From positions 3,401,501 to 3,465,500 of the forward strand of contig NZ_FMHT01000003.1 of assembly GCF_900091585.1 (NCBI RefSeq): a DNA stretch of 64,000 nucleotides, given 5' to 3'. Below, one piece after another: positions 24,492 through 32,848 of this stretch. The notes beneath the pieces are model-generated. The model made no database searches. It saw only the letters and a list, made by a program, of their open reading frames with translations, and had not been told where the DNA came from. The stretch's first letter is position 1. Each line of letters begins with the position of its first letter. Source of the DNA: Micromonospora nigra (GTDB taxonomy: Bacteria > Actinomycetota > Actinomycetes > Mycobacteriales > Micromonosporaceae). The position numbers and the translations under genes are program-made.

Positions 24492-26969
24492 TCAGCTCTC
24501 CAGCACCGCCGCAGTGATCCGGTGCAGCGCGAAGGTGTGCAGCATCTCCGTGCGTTCGTCCTCCGCCCGTAGGTAGCCCGCCCCGATCGACACCGGCCGA
24601 ACCAGCCGCGACGCGGTCGCCCCGTGCGCGTCGACGTAGCCCACCCAGACCAGCGCCTTGTCGCGTACCGCCTGCTGGAGCACCGCCAGGGCGTCGCTGT
24701 GGCTGTGCGCCGGGGCAAGCCCGGCAGACGGGTTGCCCCGGACCACCGCCGGTGCCCGCCGGGCGGCCCGGGCCGCCGCGTCGCCCCGGCGGATCTGCTC
24801 CACGACGCCCAGCAGCCGTGGCATGGGCAGCTTCGGCGTGGCCAGCGGGTCGACGGCCCGGGACGCCACCGACACGCGGGACGGGGCCCGGCGGACCTTC
24901 GGCCGGGTCAGCACCGCGGAGCCGCCGGCATCCTCGGGCACCGGCGCGTACCCGGCGTCGCGGAGCACGGTCAGCATCCGGCCCACCTGGTACGGGGTGA
25001 CCAGCACCGTGGGTGCCAGCCGGCGCAGCGCCAACGCCTCCAGCCGCCGGTCCGCCAGCACCTCGGCCAGCAGCGCCTCGTCGTCGCTGCGCACGTACGC
25101 CCCGGCGGAGCCCAGCCGCAGCCCGCCGTGCTTGCGGGCCACATCGTCGACCAGGTACGTCAGCCCCTGCGGTACGGGCGTTCGGGAGCGCCGCCGGAAC
25201 AGCGCGTGCAGGTCGTCGGCCGAGTAGCCGGCGTCGAGGGCGCGTCGCACGCTCGCCGGGGTGACCCGGTACACGCCGGCCCCGCCGGCCGACTCGTGTT
25301 CGGCCACCACCTCCAGTTCGGTGGCCAGTTCCGGATCGGGTGGCCCCGGCACCACCACCGTCAGGTCCGCCTGGACGAGCACATGGTCGACAGGGGCGGG
25401 CAGCAGGGCGTCCAGGGCCCGCACGGCGGTGGAGGCGCCCTCGCCGCCGGCGTCGACGTGCCGGCCCAGCGGGTCGCCCGCGCCCCGCTCGTCGGAGTCG
25501 GTGACCTCGGCCAGCAGCAGCCGCCCGTACGTGGTGAGCGCCCCCAGCCCGGTCACGCCCAGCGTGGCCGCCTCGGCGAGCACCTCCCGATGGGCGGCCT
25601 CCCGGCCCCGGCTGCGCCGGGGTGCCCGCCAGTCCAGCACGGACAGGACCTCGTCGACGGTCGGCGCGGTGCCGGGTGCCAGGTCGGCGAGAACCCCGAG
25701 GACGGCGCGTCGGGCGGCCGGCGCACCGGCTCGTTCCGCCTCGGCGGACAGCACCGTGATCGGCCGGTCCCGGTCGTCGCGCTGCCCCACCAACCCGACC
25801 TGCCGGGTCATCCCCAGCCACCCCCGGGCCAACTGCTCCCAGCGTTGCGCGAAGGAACCCGCGTGCCACACCTCGTACCCGCCGGTGGGCAGCACCTGCT
25901 GGTCGACGCCGTACCGGCTGCCGGCGCCCCCGGGCAGCTCCACCTCACCGGTCAGCCCGGCCGCGTACGCCACCTCCAGCAGCAGCGCCGCCGTCGACTC
26001 GTCAAGCCCGGTGGCGCGGGCGAGCCGACGCAGGTCCCGCACGCCCAGGCCACCGGAACGCAGCACGGGCGCCGGCTCGGCGGCGAGCTGTTCCAACAGG
26101 GCCTCGGTGTGGCGTACCGCCTCCATGGTCTGCCCGGCCCCGGCGGAGTCGGCGGCCTTCGGTTCACGGGACGCGGCGGCGACCGGTGGCGGACTGGTGC
26201 GCAGCGGGCCGAGCGGGCCGGAGTCGCGGCGCAGCAGCAGGCCGATCTCCCGGGGCAGCTCCACGGTGCCGGCGGTGCCGGCCTTGCCGCCGGAGGTCCG
26301 CACCAGCAGCCGGTGGTCGACCAGCCAGCGGACCGGTGAGCCGGTGGCGGCCCCGCCGTTGGTCTCGTCCGGGGGCAGCGGATCCTCGGCACCCACGGCG
26401 GGGGCCTGCAACGCGCCCGGGGGCACGGTGCCGACGGGTGGCCCGGCCGCGAGCCGGTCCAGCACCGCGCGGGCCGACGGCGGGGCGGAGAGCAGCGTCC
26501 GCCGCAGCTTCGCCGGGTCCGCGCAGAGGGCGGCGGTGCGCGGGTCCAGCTCCGTCGCCGGCCGGCCCAGCCCCGCCGGGTACGGGGAGATCTCGTCGAC
26601 GCCGCCGATCAGGTGCAGGGCGGTGTCCGGGCCGTACAGCAGGAACAGGGCGCGTAGCCGGTCGACCGCGGCCCGGACGGCGGTGGGGGCGGGCGGGTTC
26701 GGGCCGGCGGTGGCCATGGCGAGGACCCCGTCGACCGTGGCGGTGCCGCCGGCCGGATCACGGGTGAGGCGTGCCGCGTCGAGAATCTGGAGGGTGAACT
26801 GGTCCAGCCCGTCCATCGCGCGGGCCACCGACACCCGGGACTGGGCCCGGATGGCGAGCGCCGAGACGTCGGCCGGCACGGGTACGACGAGGTCCGGCCG
26901 CAGCTGGAGCAGGGTTGCCAGCGACTCGTCGGGCAGCGAGCGCAGGTGGTCGGCGAGTGAGGTCGTCAT
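24492..26969 (-). CDS. Helicase-associated (XPB/Ssl2-like N-terminal) protein with WYL-like end
   Basis: 825-residue actinobacterial protein. The N-terminal region (LADHLRSLPDESLATLLQLR, then winged-helix-like segments) matches the helicase_C_3/XPB-Ssl2 N-terminal type. The middle contains several winged-helix-like stretches (VDEVLSVLDWRAPRRSRG, ALTTYGRLLLAEV). The end (QQAVRDKALVWVGYVDAHG to FALHRITAAV) is WYL-like, a ligand- or nucleic-acid-sensing fold. No Walker motifs, so it is not itself a helicase. XPB lies 1.4 kb away and the two probably work in the same repair process, but this is inferred. Start ATG 26969. Confidence 0.85.
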   Translation of the reverse strand: MTTSLADHLRSLPDESLATLLQLRPDLVVPVPADVSALAIRAQSRVSVARAMDGLDQFTLQILDAARLTRDPAGGTATVDGVLAMATAGPNPPAPTAVRAAVDRLRALFLLYGPDTALHLIGGVDEISPYPAGLGRPATELDPRTAALCADPAKLRRTLLSAPPSARAVLDRLAAGPPVGTVPPGALQAPAVGAEDPLPPDETNGGAATGSPVRWLVDHRLLVRTSGGKAGTAGTVELPREIGLLLRRDSGPLGPLRTSPPPVAAASREPKAADSAGAGQTMEAVRHTEALLEQLAAEPAPVLRSGGLGVRDLRRLARATGLDESTAALLLEVAYAAGLTGEVELPGGAGSRYGVDQQVLPTGGYEVWHAGSFAQRWEQLARGWLGMTRQVGLVGQRDDRDRPITVLSAEAERAGAPAARRAVLGVLADLAPGTAPTVDEVLSVLDWRAPRRSRGREAAHREVLAEAATLGVTGLGALTTYGRLLLAEVTDSDERGAGDPLGRHVDAGGEGASTAVRALDALLPAPVDHVLVQADLTVVVPGPPDPELATELEVVAEHESAGGAGVYRVTPASVRRALDAGYSADDLHALFRRRSRTPVPQGLTYLVDDVARKHGGLRLGSAGAYVRSDDEALLAEVLADRRLEALALRRLAPTVLVTPYQVGRMLTVLRDAGYAPVPEDAGGSAVLTRPKVRRAPSRVSVASRAVDPLATPKLPMPRLLGVVEQIRRGDAAARAARRAPAVVRGNPSAGLAPAHSHSDALAVLQQAVRDKALVWVGYVDAHGATASRLVRPVSIGAGYLRAEDERTEMLHTFALHRITAAVLES

Positions 26970-27039
26970 CGTCGTTCCACGCTAGCCCGGTCCGGGGCCC
27001 TCCCGCTCCTCGGACGTCCGGCTCGCCCGTGTCGACCGG

Positions 27040-27045
27040 TAGGTT
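27040..27045 (+). promoter_or_regulatory. -10-like TAGGTT, leaderless spacing
   Basis: TAGGTT lies 6 nt before GTG 27052. There is no ribosome site, so the HAD phosphatase gene is probably translated from a leaderless mRNA. Confidence 0.5.
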
Positions 27046-27051
27046 CAACGG

Positions 27052-27675
27052 GTGCTCCCACTGACGGTCGGCTTCGATCTCGACATGACCCTCGTCGACT
27101 CCCGTCCCGGCATCGCCGCCACGTACCGGGCGTTGACGGCCCTGACGGGAGTGCCGGTGGACGCCGACCTCGCCGTCTCGCGGCTCGGTCCGCCGTTGCG
27201 CACCGAGATCGCGTACTGGTTCCCGCCGGAGCAGGTCGAGGAGGCGGTCCGGCTCTACCGGGAGCTGTATCCGGCGTACGCGATCACCCCCACGGTGCCG
27301 TTGCCCGGTGCCCGGGAGGCGGTCGACGCCGTGCACGCTCTCGGGGGCCGGGTCCTGGTCGTGACGTCGAAGCTCGGCCGGCTTGCCAGGCTGCACCTCG
27401 ACCACCTCGGGTTGGCCGTGGACGAGCTGGCCGGCGACCTGTTCGCCGAGGAGAAGGCGACAGCCTTGCGGGCACAGGACGCGACCCACTACGTCGGCGA
27501 CCACGTGGCCGACATGGTGGCGGCGAGGGCTGCGGGGGTGCCGGGGATCGGAGTCGCGACGGGCCCGTGCGACACCGACGAGTTGCAGGCGGCCGGGGCG
27601 GATCTGGTGTTGGCCGACCTCACCGGATTCCCGGAAGCGCTGCGCAACATGATCCGGCTAGCCTTGAGGGAGTAG
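27052..27675 (+). CDS. HAD-superfamily phosphatase (phosphoglycolate-phosphatase-like)
   Basis: 207-residue HAD hydrolase. Motif I is FDLDMTLVDS (D9, D11; Met replaces the usual Gly after the second Asp). Motif II is VVTSKL, motif III has the Lys of EEKATAL, and motif IV is VGDHVADM. A short helical cap lies between. The family cleans phosphoglycolate or nucleotides; the substrate is not readable. It precedes the cold-shock gene by 28 bp. Confidence 0.87.
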   Translation: MLPLTVGFDLDMTLVDSRPGIAATYRALTALTGVPVDADLAVSRLGPPLRTEIAYWFPPEQVEEAVRLYRELYPAYAITPTVPLPGAREAVDAVHALGGRVLVVTSKLGRLARLHLDHLGLAVDELAGDLFAEEKATALRAQDATHYVGDHVADMVAARAAGVPGIGVATGPCDTDELQAAGADLVLADLTGFPEALRNMIRLALRE

Positions 27676-27703
27676 ACGTCTCGAGCGAAGCAGGGGTTCT
27701 CAG

Positions 27704-28090
27704 GTGCCGACGGGTCGAGTGAAGTGGTATGACGCGGCCAAGGGATACGGGTTCGTCACCAGCGACGAGGGTGGCGACGTGTTCCTGCCGAAGGGCGCGC
27801 TGCCGGCGGGTGTCACCGACCTGAAGGGGGGCCAGCGGGTCGACTTCAGCGTGGTGGACAGCCGGCGCGGGGCCCAGGCGATGGGGGTCAAGCTGCTCGA
27901 CGCTCCGCCGTCGGTGGCGGAGCTGCGCCGCCGGCCCGCCGAGGAACTGCACGGCCTCGTCGAAGACATGATCAAGGTGTTGGAGGCGAAGGTGCAGCCG
28001 GACCTGCGTCGGGGCCGCTTCCCGGACCGCCGTGCCGCGCAGAAGATCGCTCAGCTGGTCCACGCCGTGGCGCGCGAGCTGGAGGTCTGA
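27704..28090 (+). CDS. Cold-shock-domain protein with C-terminal extension
   Basis: 128-residue RNA/DNA-binding protein. The cold-shock domain covers residues 1-67 with RNP1 KGYGFV (13-18) and RNP2 DVFLP (25-29; classic Csp have VFVH). Residues 68-128 are an added helical, charged extension (ELRRRPAEELHGLVEDMIKV), as in a known actinobacterial subclass roughly twice the length of CspA. Predicted RNA chaperone. GTG 27704. Its last 40 bp overlap the end of mqnD on the other strand. Confidence 0.92.
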   Translation: MPTGRVKWYDAAKGYGFVTSDEGGDVFLPKGALPAGVTDLKGGQRVDFSVVDSRRGAQAMGVKLLDAPPSVAELRRRPAEELHGLVEDMIKVLEAKVQPDLRRGRFPDRRAAQKIAQLVHAVARELEV

Positions 28091-28884
28091 GGCACCAGCC
28101 CGGCGTCGGCAGCCCGGCCCAGCAGCGCCGACACGGCGGCGAACCCCGACTCACCCAGGTCGGCGGTGAACTCGTTGACGTAGAGGCCGATGTGCCGGTC
28201 CACCACGTCGGGCTCCATCTCCTGGGCGTGTTCCAGGACGTAGCCCCGGCTGGCTGCCGGGTCCGCCCAGGCCCGGCGTACGGATTCCCGGATCCACCCG
28301 GCGGCGGCCTCCGGGTCGACCGCGCCCCGCCGGGCCAGGATCGCGCCGAGCGGGATCGGCAGCCCGGTGTCGCCCTCCCACCATTCGCCGAGGTCGACCA
28401 GGGCGGTCAGCCCGTGCCGCGGGTAGGTGAACCGGGCCTCGTGGATGACCAGCCCGGCGTCGTACCGGCCGGCGGCGACGCCCGGCATGATCTCCTGGAA
28501 CGGTACGACCTCGATCCGTGCGGGTGGACGGTCCGCCGCCCACAACCGGAACAGCAGGTACGCCGTGGTCCGGTCACCCGGTACCGCGACCGTCGCCCCG
28601 CCCAGGTCGGTGGTGGTGCCGCCGCGGGTGAGCACGAGCGGGCCGCAGCCGCGGCCGAGCGCGCCCCCGCAGGGCAGCAGGTGGTAGTCGTCCAGCAGCC
28701 AGGGCAGCGCCGCGTAGCTCACCTTGACCAGGTCGAAGGCCCCGCGCTCGGCGGCGGTGTTGGTGACGTCGACGTCCGCGTAGGTCACCTGCACCGGTGG
28801 GGCACCCGGGACCTGCCCGTGCACGAGGGCGTGGAAGACGAAGGTGTCGTTGGGACAGGGCGAGATCGCCAGCGAGAGCGCCAC
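28051..28884 (-). CDS. mqnD: 1,4-dihydroxy-6-naphthoate synthase, futalosine pathway
   Basis: 277-residue MqnD, which converts cyclic dehypoxanthine futalosine to 1,4-dihydroxy-6-naphthoate in menaquinone biosynthesis. Signature segments are SPCPNDTFVFHALVHG at the N-terminus, TYADVDVTN, FDLVKVSYAALPWL and PFQEIMPGVAAGRYDAGLVI, a periplasmic-binding-protein-like fold. I use GTG 28884 because the family begins just before SPCPNDTF. The 3' end overlaps the cold-shock gene by 40 bp, convergent. The pathway partner mqnB lies 0.7 kb upstream on the same strand. Confidence 0.93.
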   Translation of the reverse strand: MALSLAISPCPNDTFVFHALVHGQVPGAPPVQVTYADVDVTNTAAERGAFDLVKVSYAALPWLLDDYHLLPCGGALGRGCGPLVLTRGGTTTDLGGATVAVPGDRTTAYLLFRLWAADRPPARIEVVPFQEIMPGVAAGRYDAGLVIHEARFTYPRHGLTALVDLGEWWEGDTGLPIPLGAILARRGAVDPEAAAGWIRESVRRAWADPAASRGYVLEHAQEMEPDVVDRHIGLYVNEFTADLGESGFAAVSALLGRAADAGLVPQTSSSRATAWTS

Positions 28885-28902
28885 ACGCCCACCGTAGCTT
28901 TT

Positions 28903-28927
28903 CCTGCCCTGCCCTGCCCTGCCCTGC
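28903..28927. repeat. CCTGC microsatellite upstream of mqnD
   Basis: Five exact CCTGC units directly upstream of mqnD, within about 20-45 bp of its start. On the coding strand they read GCAGG. Copy number changes would shift promoter or leader spacing. Confidence 0.8.
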
Positions 28928-29017
28928 CCGGCCCGGCGCACAGCCCGCATCGGCCCGGCTCGGCCTGTGCGGCAGGCTTTCCGGATGCGTCCGGGGGCGG
29001 GTCGAGGATTGATAAGC

Positions 29018-29114
29018 CGGGCCCTCCCGAGCTGATAGCGCGAACGAAGCACCGCGCGGTGCTTTCCGGCCGCGAGGCGGTGATAGCGCAGACGATGCAG
29101 CTCGGGAGGGCCCG
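29018..29114. repeat. Long structured dyad between mqnD and the XRE gene
   Basis: Perfect 17-bp arms cgggccctcccgagctg (29018-29034) and its complement (29098-29114) enclose 63 bp. Inside is an 18-bp perfect palindrome aagcaccgcgcggtgctt (29047-29064). Imperfect direct repeats start with tgatagcgc at 29033 and 29081 (15 of 18 bases alike). It could be a small non-autonomous element, a structured RNA or a terminator. Confidence 0.7.
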
Positions 29115-29173
29115 CCGGACACCCTGTCGTGGGTGTGTTCGCGGGCGCTGCCGCCCGCTGCCGTGGCGCGATC

Positions 29174-29247
29174 ATGTCCACACCAGGCCCACCGGCGCAG
29201 GTTCTGCGGGCCAGTTGTCCACAGGTTCGTCCACAGGGTTGTCCACA
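29174..29247 (+). promoter_or_regulatory. Cluster of DnaA-box-like repeats with 12-bp phasing
   Basis: ttgtccaca occurs at 29215-29223 and 29239-29247, tcgtccaca at 29227-29235, and atgtccaca at 29174-29182. The three later ones are exactly 12 bp apart on the same strand. TTGTCCACA is the DnaA-box consensus of high-GC actinobacteria. They sit just upstream of the XRE gene, so they may be DnaA sites or repeats bound by that regulator. Confidence 0.55.
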
Positions 29248-29297
29248 GCTGTCTCCGAAGGCTTGAGGGCGTGGCGTCACGGCGCAAGCATCGACGG

Positions 29298-29543
29298 ATG
29301 GACGAGACGATCGGCGAGCCCAGGCTGGATCTGGGTGTGCTGCTGCGGGCCGCGCGCCGACGGGCAGACCTCAGCCAGCGTGAACTGGCGGTGCGCTCCG
29401 GCGTGCCGCACTCCACCGTCGCGCGCATCGAGTCGGGCCGGGCGGAGCGGTCGCCCCCGCCCGGCGGCGCCCGGTTCCTTCGGGCCTGCGGCTTCGCCGT
29501 GGAGTGCAGTCACCCGCTCGCCATGCGACTCGACCGCCCCTGA
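29298..29543 (+). CDS. XRE-family helix-turn-helix regulator (short)
   Basis: 81-residue protein with one XRE helix-turn-helix: LGVLLRAARRRADLSQRELA, VRSGVPHSTVARIESGRAE (about 12-50). The C-terminal part is short and Pro-rich, with no effector domain. ATG 29298 gives the normal distance to the motif; GTG 29271 would add nine basic residues. The phased TCCACA repeats end 50 bp upstream and may be its operator. It is the only plus-strand gene between mqnD and mqnB, so it looks inserted. Confidence 0.82.
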   Translation: MDETIGEPRLDLGVLLRAARRRADLSQRELAVRSGVPHSTVARIESGRAERSPPPGGARFLRACGFAVECSHPLAMRLDRP

Positions 29544-29596
29544 CGACGACGGTCGAACGAGGGCACCAGCATGCCGAGGGTGCGCCCGCCGCCGGC

Positions 29597-30247
29597 TCAG
29601 CCGAGGGCGGCGGCGGCCTTGGTGAGCGCGGCGAGGGCCTCGCGCAGGCGCCAGGCGTCCCGGTCCCGGGGGCCGACCGGGTTCGAGACCGTACGCAGCT
29701 CGACGAAGGGGACCGTGGCCTGGGCGGCGGCCACGGCCACCCCGTACCCCTCCATGGCCTCGGCCACCGCGTCGGGGTGCCGGCGGCGTAGCTCCGTGGT
29801 GCCCGCGACCGTGCCGGTGACCGTGCTGACCGTCAGCACCGGACCGACCGTGGCCGCCGGTAGTGCCGTGCCCAGGGCGGCCAGCAGATGCGGGTCGGCG
29901 GCGATCGACCGGCCCGCGCCGAGCAACTCCGCCGGCATGCCCAGTTCGTCGACGGGAATGAACCCGTCGGGCGACTCGGCACCCAGATCGGCGGCCACGG
30001 CGTGGGTGCCGAGCACGGTGCCGCCCACCTCCACCGGCCCGGCGAAGCCGCCGGCGACGCCCGCGCTGACCACCCCCCGGTACGGACGCCCGGCGGCCTC
30101 GGCCAACGCCAGCAGCCGGGCGGTGGCCGCCCCGGCGACGGCCGGCCCGACGCCCACCGGCACCACCGTCACCGTCGGGTCGGACACTCCCGCCCGGACG
30201 GCCTCCGCCTCGGCCGGTACCGCCGTCACCACCAGCAGACCGATCAC
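29597..30247 (-). CDS. mqnB: Futalosine hydrolase
   Basis: 216-residue MqnB nucleosidase, which removes hypoxanthine from futalosine in menaquinone biosynthesis. The phosphorylase/nucleosidase fold shows GLLVVTAVPAEAEAV, VSAGVAGGFA and MEGYGVAVAAA (Glu for nucleoside ribose binding). RTVSNPVGPRDRDAW carries the catalytic region. GTG 30247 overlaps the stop of the upstream MFS gene (GTGA), implying translational coupling to the transporter. mqnA, mqnC and mqnE are not in the window. Confidence 0.92.
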   Translation of the reverse strand: MIGLLVVTAVPAEAEAVRAGVSDPTVTVVPVGVGPAVAGAATARLLALAEAAGRPYRGVVSAGVAGGFAGPVEVGGTVLGTHAVAADLGAESPDGFIPVDELGMPAELLGAGRSIAADPHLLAALGTALPAATVGPVLTVSTVTGTVAGTTELRRRHPDAVAEAMEGYGVAVAAAQATVPFVELRTVSNPVGPRDRDAWRLREALAALTKAAAALG

Positions 30248-31890
30248 GACAGCGGCCCCGGCGACTCCCGGCGCGACTGCTCGTCCCCGCTCCCGGAACC
30301 GGGGACGGCCGACGACGGGCGGTAGATGTGGTAGCCCGGCGGCGCGAGATCGGGCTCGTCGGCGGGCTGACCGCCCTGGAGGGGGGCGGGTGAGCTCGGT
30401 GCGGGGTCGGCGCGACCGACCGGTTCGTCCGTCGTCGCGTCGTCACGTGGGGCGGTGGCCCCGGTGCCCTGCTCTGTGGCGTCGGCCGCCAGTTCGTCGT
30501 CAGCCAGGGGCCGCCCGCGCAGCCGCTCGGCGTGCAACCGGCCGGCTGTCACGGCCCCCCGCAGGGCGGCCAGGGTGGCGACGCCGGCTGCCACGGCGAT
30601 GCCGAGCCGGCCGTCGAAGGGCACCAGGCCCAGCGCGCCGCCGGCCACGAACGCGAGCATCAGCGCGGTCTCCGAATGGGCGAACGAGCTGGCGCGTAGC
30701 CGCTCCGGAATGCGTTCCTGGATCGAGGCGTCCACCGCGAGCTTGGCGATGCCACTGGCCATCGCGGCGACAACACACAGCAGGGCGACCATGGGCAGCG
30801 AGAACGACAACGCGGCGAGCACGGCCACCCCGGCGACGATCACCATCCCGCTGGACTGGAGGGCGGCGGGCCGGTGGATGCGCAGCCGGGTGCCGATCGC
30901 GGTGGCCAGGAAGGTGCCCACCGCGAGTGCCCCGCCGACCAGGCCGAGCGCCGCCTCGTCACCCAGCTCGCGACCGAACGCGACGGTGGTCAGGTCACCG
31001 GCCTTGATCGCGAAGGCCAGGAAGAGCAGCAGGAAGCCGTACACGGCGCGGAGCGAGGCCGCACCGAGCAGCGTGGCGATCACCAACCGGCCGGCAGGGC
31101 GGCCCCGACCCAACGGCCGTTCCCCGGTGGCGCGGCGCAGTGCCCGCAGCGGCCGGGGCACCCGCTCGGGTGGCTCCGAGTCGGCCTTCGGGGGCAGCCG
31201 CAGGGCGATCACCATGCCCACCAGGAAGATCACCGAGGCGACCCGTAGCGGCCACTGCGCCCCGAACCAGAACGCGGCCAGGCCGATCGGGGCGACCATG
31301 GCTCCGGCCACCGTTCCGTAGACGCTGGCCCGCGCACCCACCTGGGACAGGCCGAGCCCCTCGGGCAGCAACCTCGGCACGGCCGCGGAGCGGGCCACCC
31401 CGTACGCGCGGGACAGCGCCAGCACACCGAAGGCGGCCGGGTACAGCCCGAACCCGTGGATGTAGTCGGAGATCAACCAGGCCAGGAACGCCCGGCCGAG
31501 CATGGTGGTGGCCAGCGCGTAGCGGCGGCCGTGCCGGAAGTGGTCGAGCAGTGGGCCGACCACCGGCGCGAGCATCGCGAACGGAACCATGGTCACCAGC
31601 AGGTAGAGCGCGACCTTGCTCCGCGCCTCGCCCAGCGGCACGTTGAAGAAGATGGTGCCGGCCAGCCCGATGGCGATCAGCGTGTCGCCCGCGCAGGACA
31701 GGGCGTGCAGGTCGAACAGTCGGACCATGCCGACCTCGCCGCCGGCACCCCGGGCCCGGGCCCGGCCGGCGCTGCGGGTCACCCACCGGCCGCCGTTGAC
31801 CGAGCCCCGGAACAGCAGCCGGGTGGCGCGGATGCCGGTGCCGACGGTCCGCCCCAGCAGGGACCGCTCGGAGCGGGAGAACAGCGGCAT
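30244..31890 (-). CDS. MFS transporter coupled to mqnB
   Basis: 548-residue MFS-type membrane protein. About 12 membrane segments lie between residues 60 and 470, beginning FDLHALSCAGDTLIAIGLAG. The long C-terminal tail (about 475-548) is hydrophilic, Pro/Asp/Ser-rich and ends DEQSRRESPGPLS, probably disordered in the cytoplasm. The start is ATG 31890 (MPLFSRSERSLL). It overlaps mqnB by 4 bp. This is a common actinobacterial arrangement, but no substrate is known and a link to menaquinone is unproven. Confidence 0.85.
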   Translation of the reverse strand: MPLFSRSERSLLGRTVGTGIRATRLLFRGSVNGGRWVTRSAGRARARGAGGEVGMVRLFDLHALSCAGDTLIAIGLAGTIFFNVPLGEARSKVALYLLVTMVPFAMLAPVVGPLLDHFRHGRRYALATTMLGRAFLAWLISDYIHGFGLYPAAFGVLALSRAYGVARSAAVPRLLPEGLGLSQVGARASVYGTVAGAMVAPIGLAAFWFGAQWPLRVASVIFLVGMVIALRLPPKADSEPPERVPRPLRALRRATGERPLGRGRPAGRLVIATLLGAASLRAVYGFLLLFLAFAIKAGDLTTVAFGRELGDEAALGLVGGALAVGTFLATAIGTRLRIHRPAALQSSGMVIVAGVAVLAALSFSLPMVALLCVVAAMASGIAKLAVDASIQERIPERLRASSFAHSETALMLAFVAGGALGLVPFDGRLGIAVAAGVATLAALRGAVTAGRLHAERLRGRPLADDELAADATEQGTGATAPRDDATTDEPVGRADPAPSSPAPLQGGQPADEPDLAPPGYHIYRPSSAVPGSGSGDEQSRRESPGPLS

Positions 31891-31994
31891 GGGACCCATC
31901 CTCGCCCATCGCGCCGACCCGTGCCGCACCACCGCCCGGAACAACTCCGGGGAGTGCCTGTCAGCCGGCCGTACCGATGGGGAACAATGGTCCG

Positions 31995-32816
31995 GTGACC
32001 AGGCCCGCCTCCGCCCGCGCCGCCCGACTCGACCAGGTCTGCGCCGCCGCCGTCGAGGTGGCGCGCGCCGGTATCACCGAGGTCGACCCCGCCGACGTCG
32101 GCGACCACCTCCAGGCCGTCGCCGAGGGGGACCGGCTCGTCACCCACTACTTCGAATGCCGACTGGCCGGCTACCGGGGCTGGCGGTGGGCCGTCACCGT
32201 GACCAGGGTGGCCCGCAGCCGCACGGTCACCATCTGCGAGACGGTGCTGCTGCCCGGCGCGGACGCGCTGCTCGCGCCCGGTTGGCTCCCCTGGCAGGAG
32301 CGGCTCAAGCCGGGCGACCTGGGCCCCGGCGACCTCCTGCCCACCCCCACCGACGACGAGCGGCTCCAGCCCGGCTACCTGCTGTCCGACGACCCGGCGG
32401 TCGAGGAGACGGCCTGGGAGTTGGGTTTCGGCCGGACCCGGGTGATGTCCCGCGAGGGGCGGATGGAGGCCGCCCAGCGCTGGTACGACGGTGACCACGG
32501 CCCGGCCGCGCCCATCTCGACGGCCGCGCCCGCCGCCGCCCGCTGCGGCACCTGCGGCTTCTACCTGCCGCTCGCCGGCGCGCTACGGCAGTCCTTCGGC
32601 GCCTGCGGCAACTTCTACGCCCCCGACGACGGCCGGGTGGTCAGCGCGGACCACGGGTGCGGCGCACACTCCGAGACGATGGTGGAGACCACGGAACCGG
32701 TGGTGGAACTGCCCACGGTCTACGACGACAGCGCGGTGGAGACGGTGGCCGTCACCTCGGAGGCCGACCCGGCCCCGCAGACCGCCGACCCGGCCGGGAC
32801 AGCCGCCGACGCCTGA
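31995..32816 (+). CDS. DUF3027 family protein
   Basis: 273-residue actinobacterial DUF3027 protein. Landmarks are ARLDQVCAAAVEVARAGI at the N-terminus, the tryptophan-rich GYRGWRWAVTV and WLPWQERLKPGDLGPGDLLP. A cysteine cluster CGTCGFYLP, GACGNFYAP, HGCGAH (about residues 182-220) could bind zinc. The C-terminal tail is acidic and Pro/Thr-rich. Function unknown, although the family is conserved in actinobacteria. GTG 31995 chosen; an upstream ATG at 31977 would add six residues. Confidence 0.88.
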   Translation: MTRPASARAARLDQVCAAAVEVARAGITEVDPADVGDHLQAVAEGDRLVTHYFECRLAGYRGWRWAVTVTRVARSRTVTICETVLLPGADALLAPGWLPWQERLKPGDLGPGDLLPTPTDDERLQPGYLLSDDPAVEETAWELGFGRTRVMSREGRMEAAQRWYDGDHGPAAPISTAAPAAARCGTCGFYLPLAGALRQSFGACGNFYAPDDGRVVSADHGCGAHSETMVETTEPVVELPTVYDDSAVETVAVTSEADPAPQTADPAGTAADA

Positions 32817-32848
32817 GCCGGGCACCCGACCCGACACCGGGGCGGGCG

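Noticed and set aside
29174..29247. Chromosomal origin of replication
   Set aside because: Only four boxes, no AT-rich unwinding region, and no dnaA/dnaN nearby.
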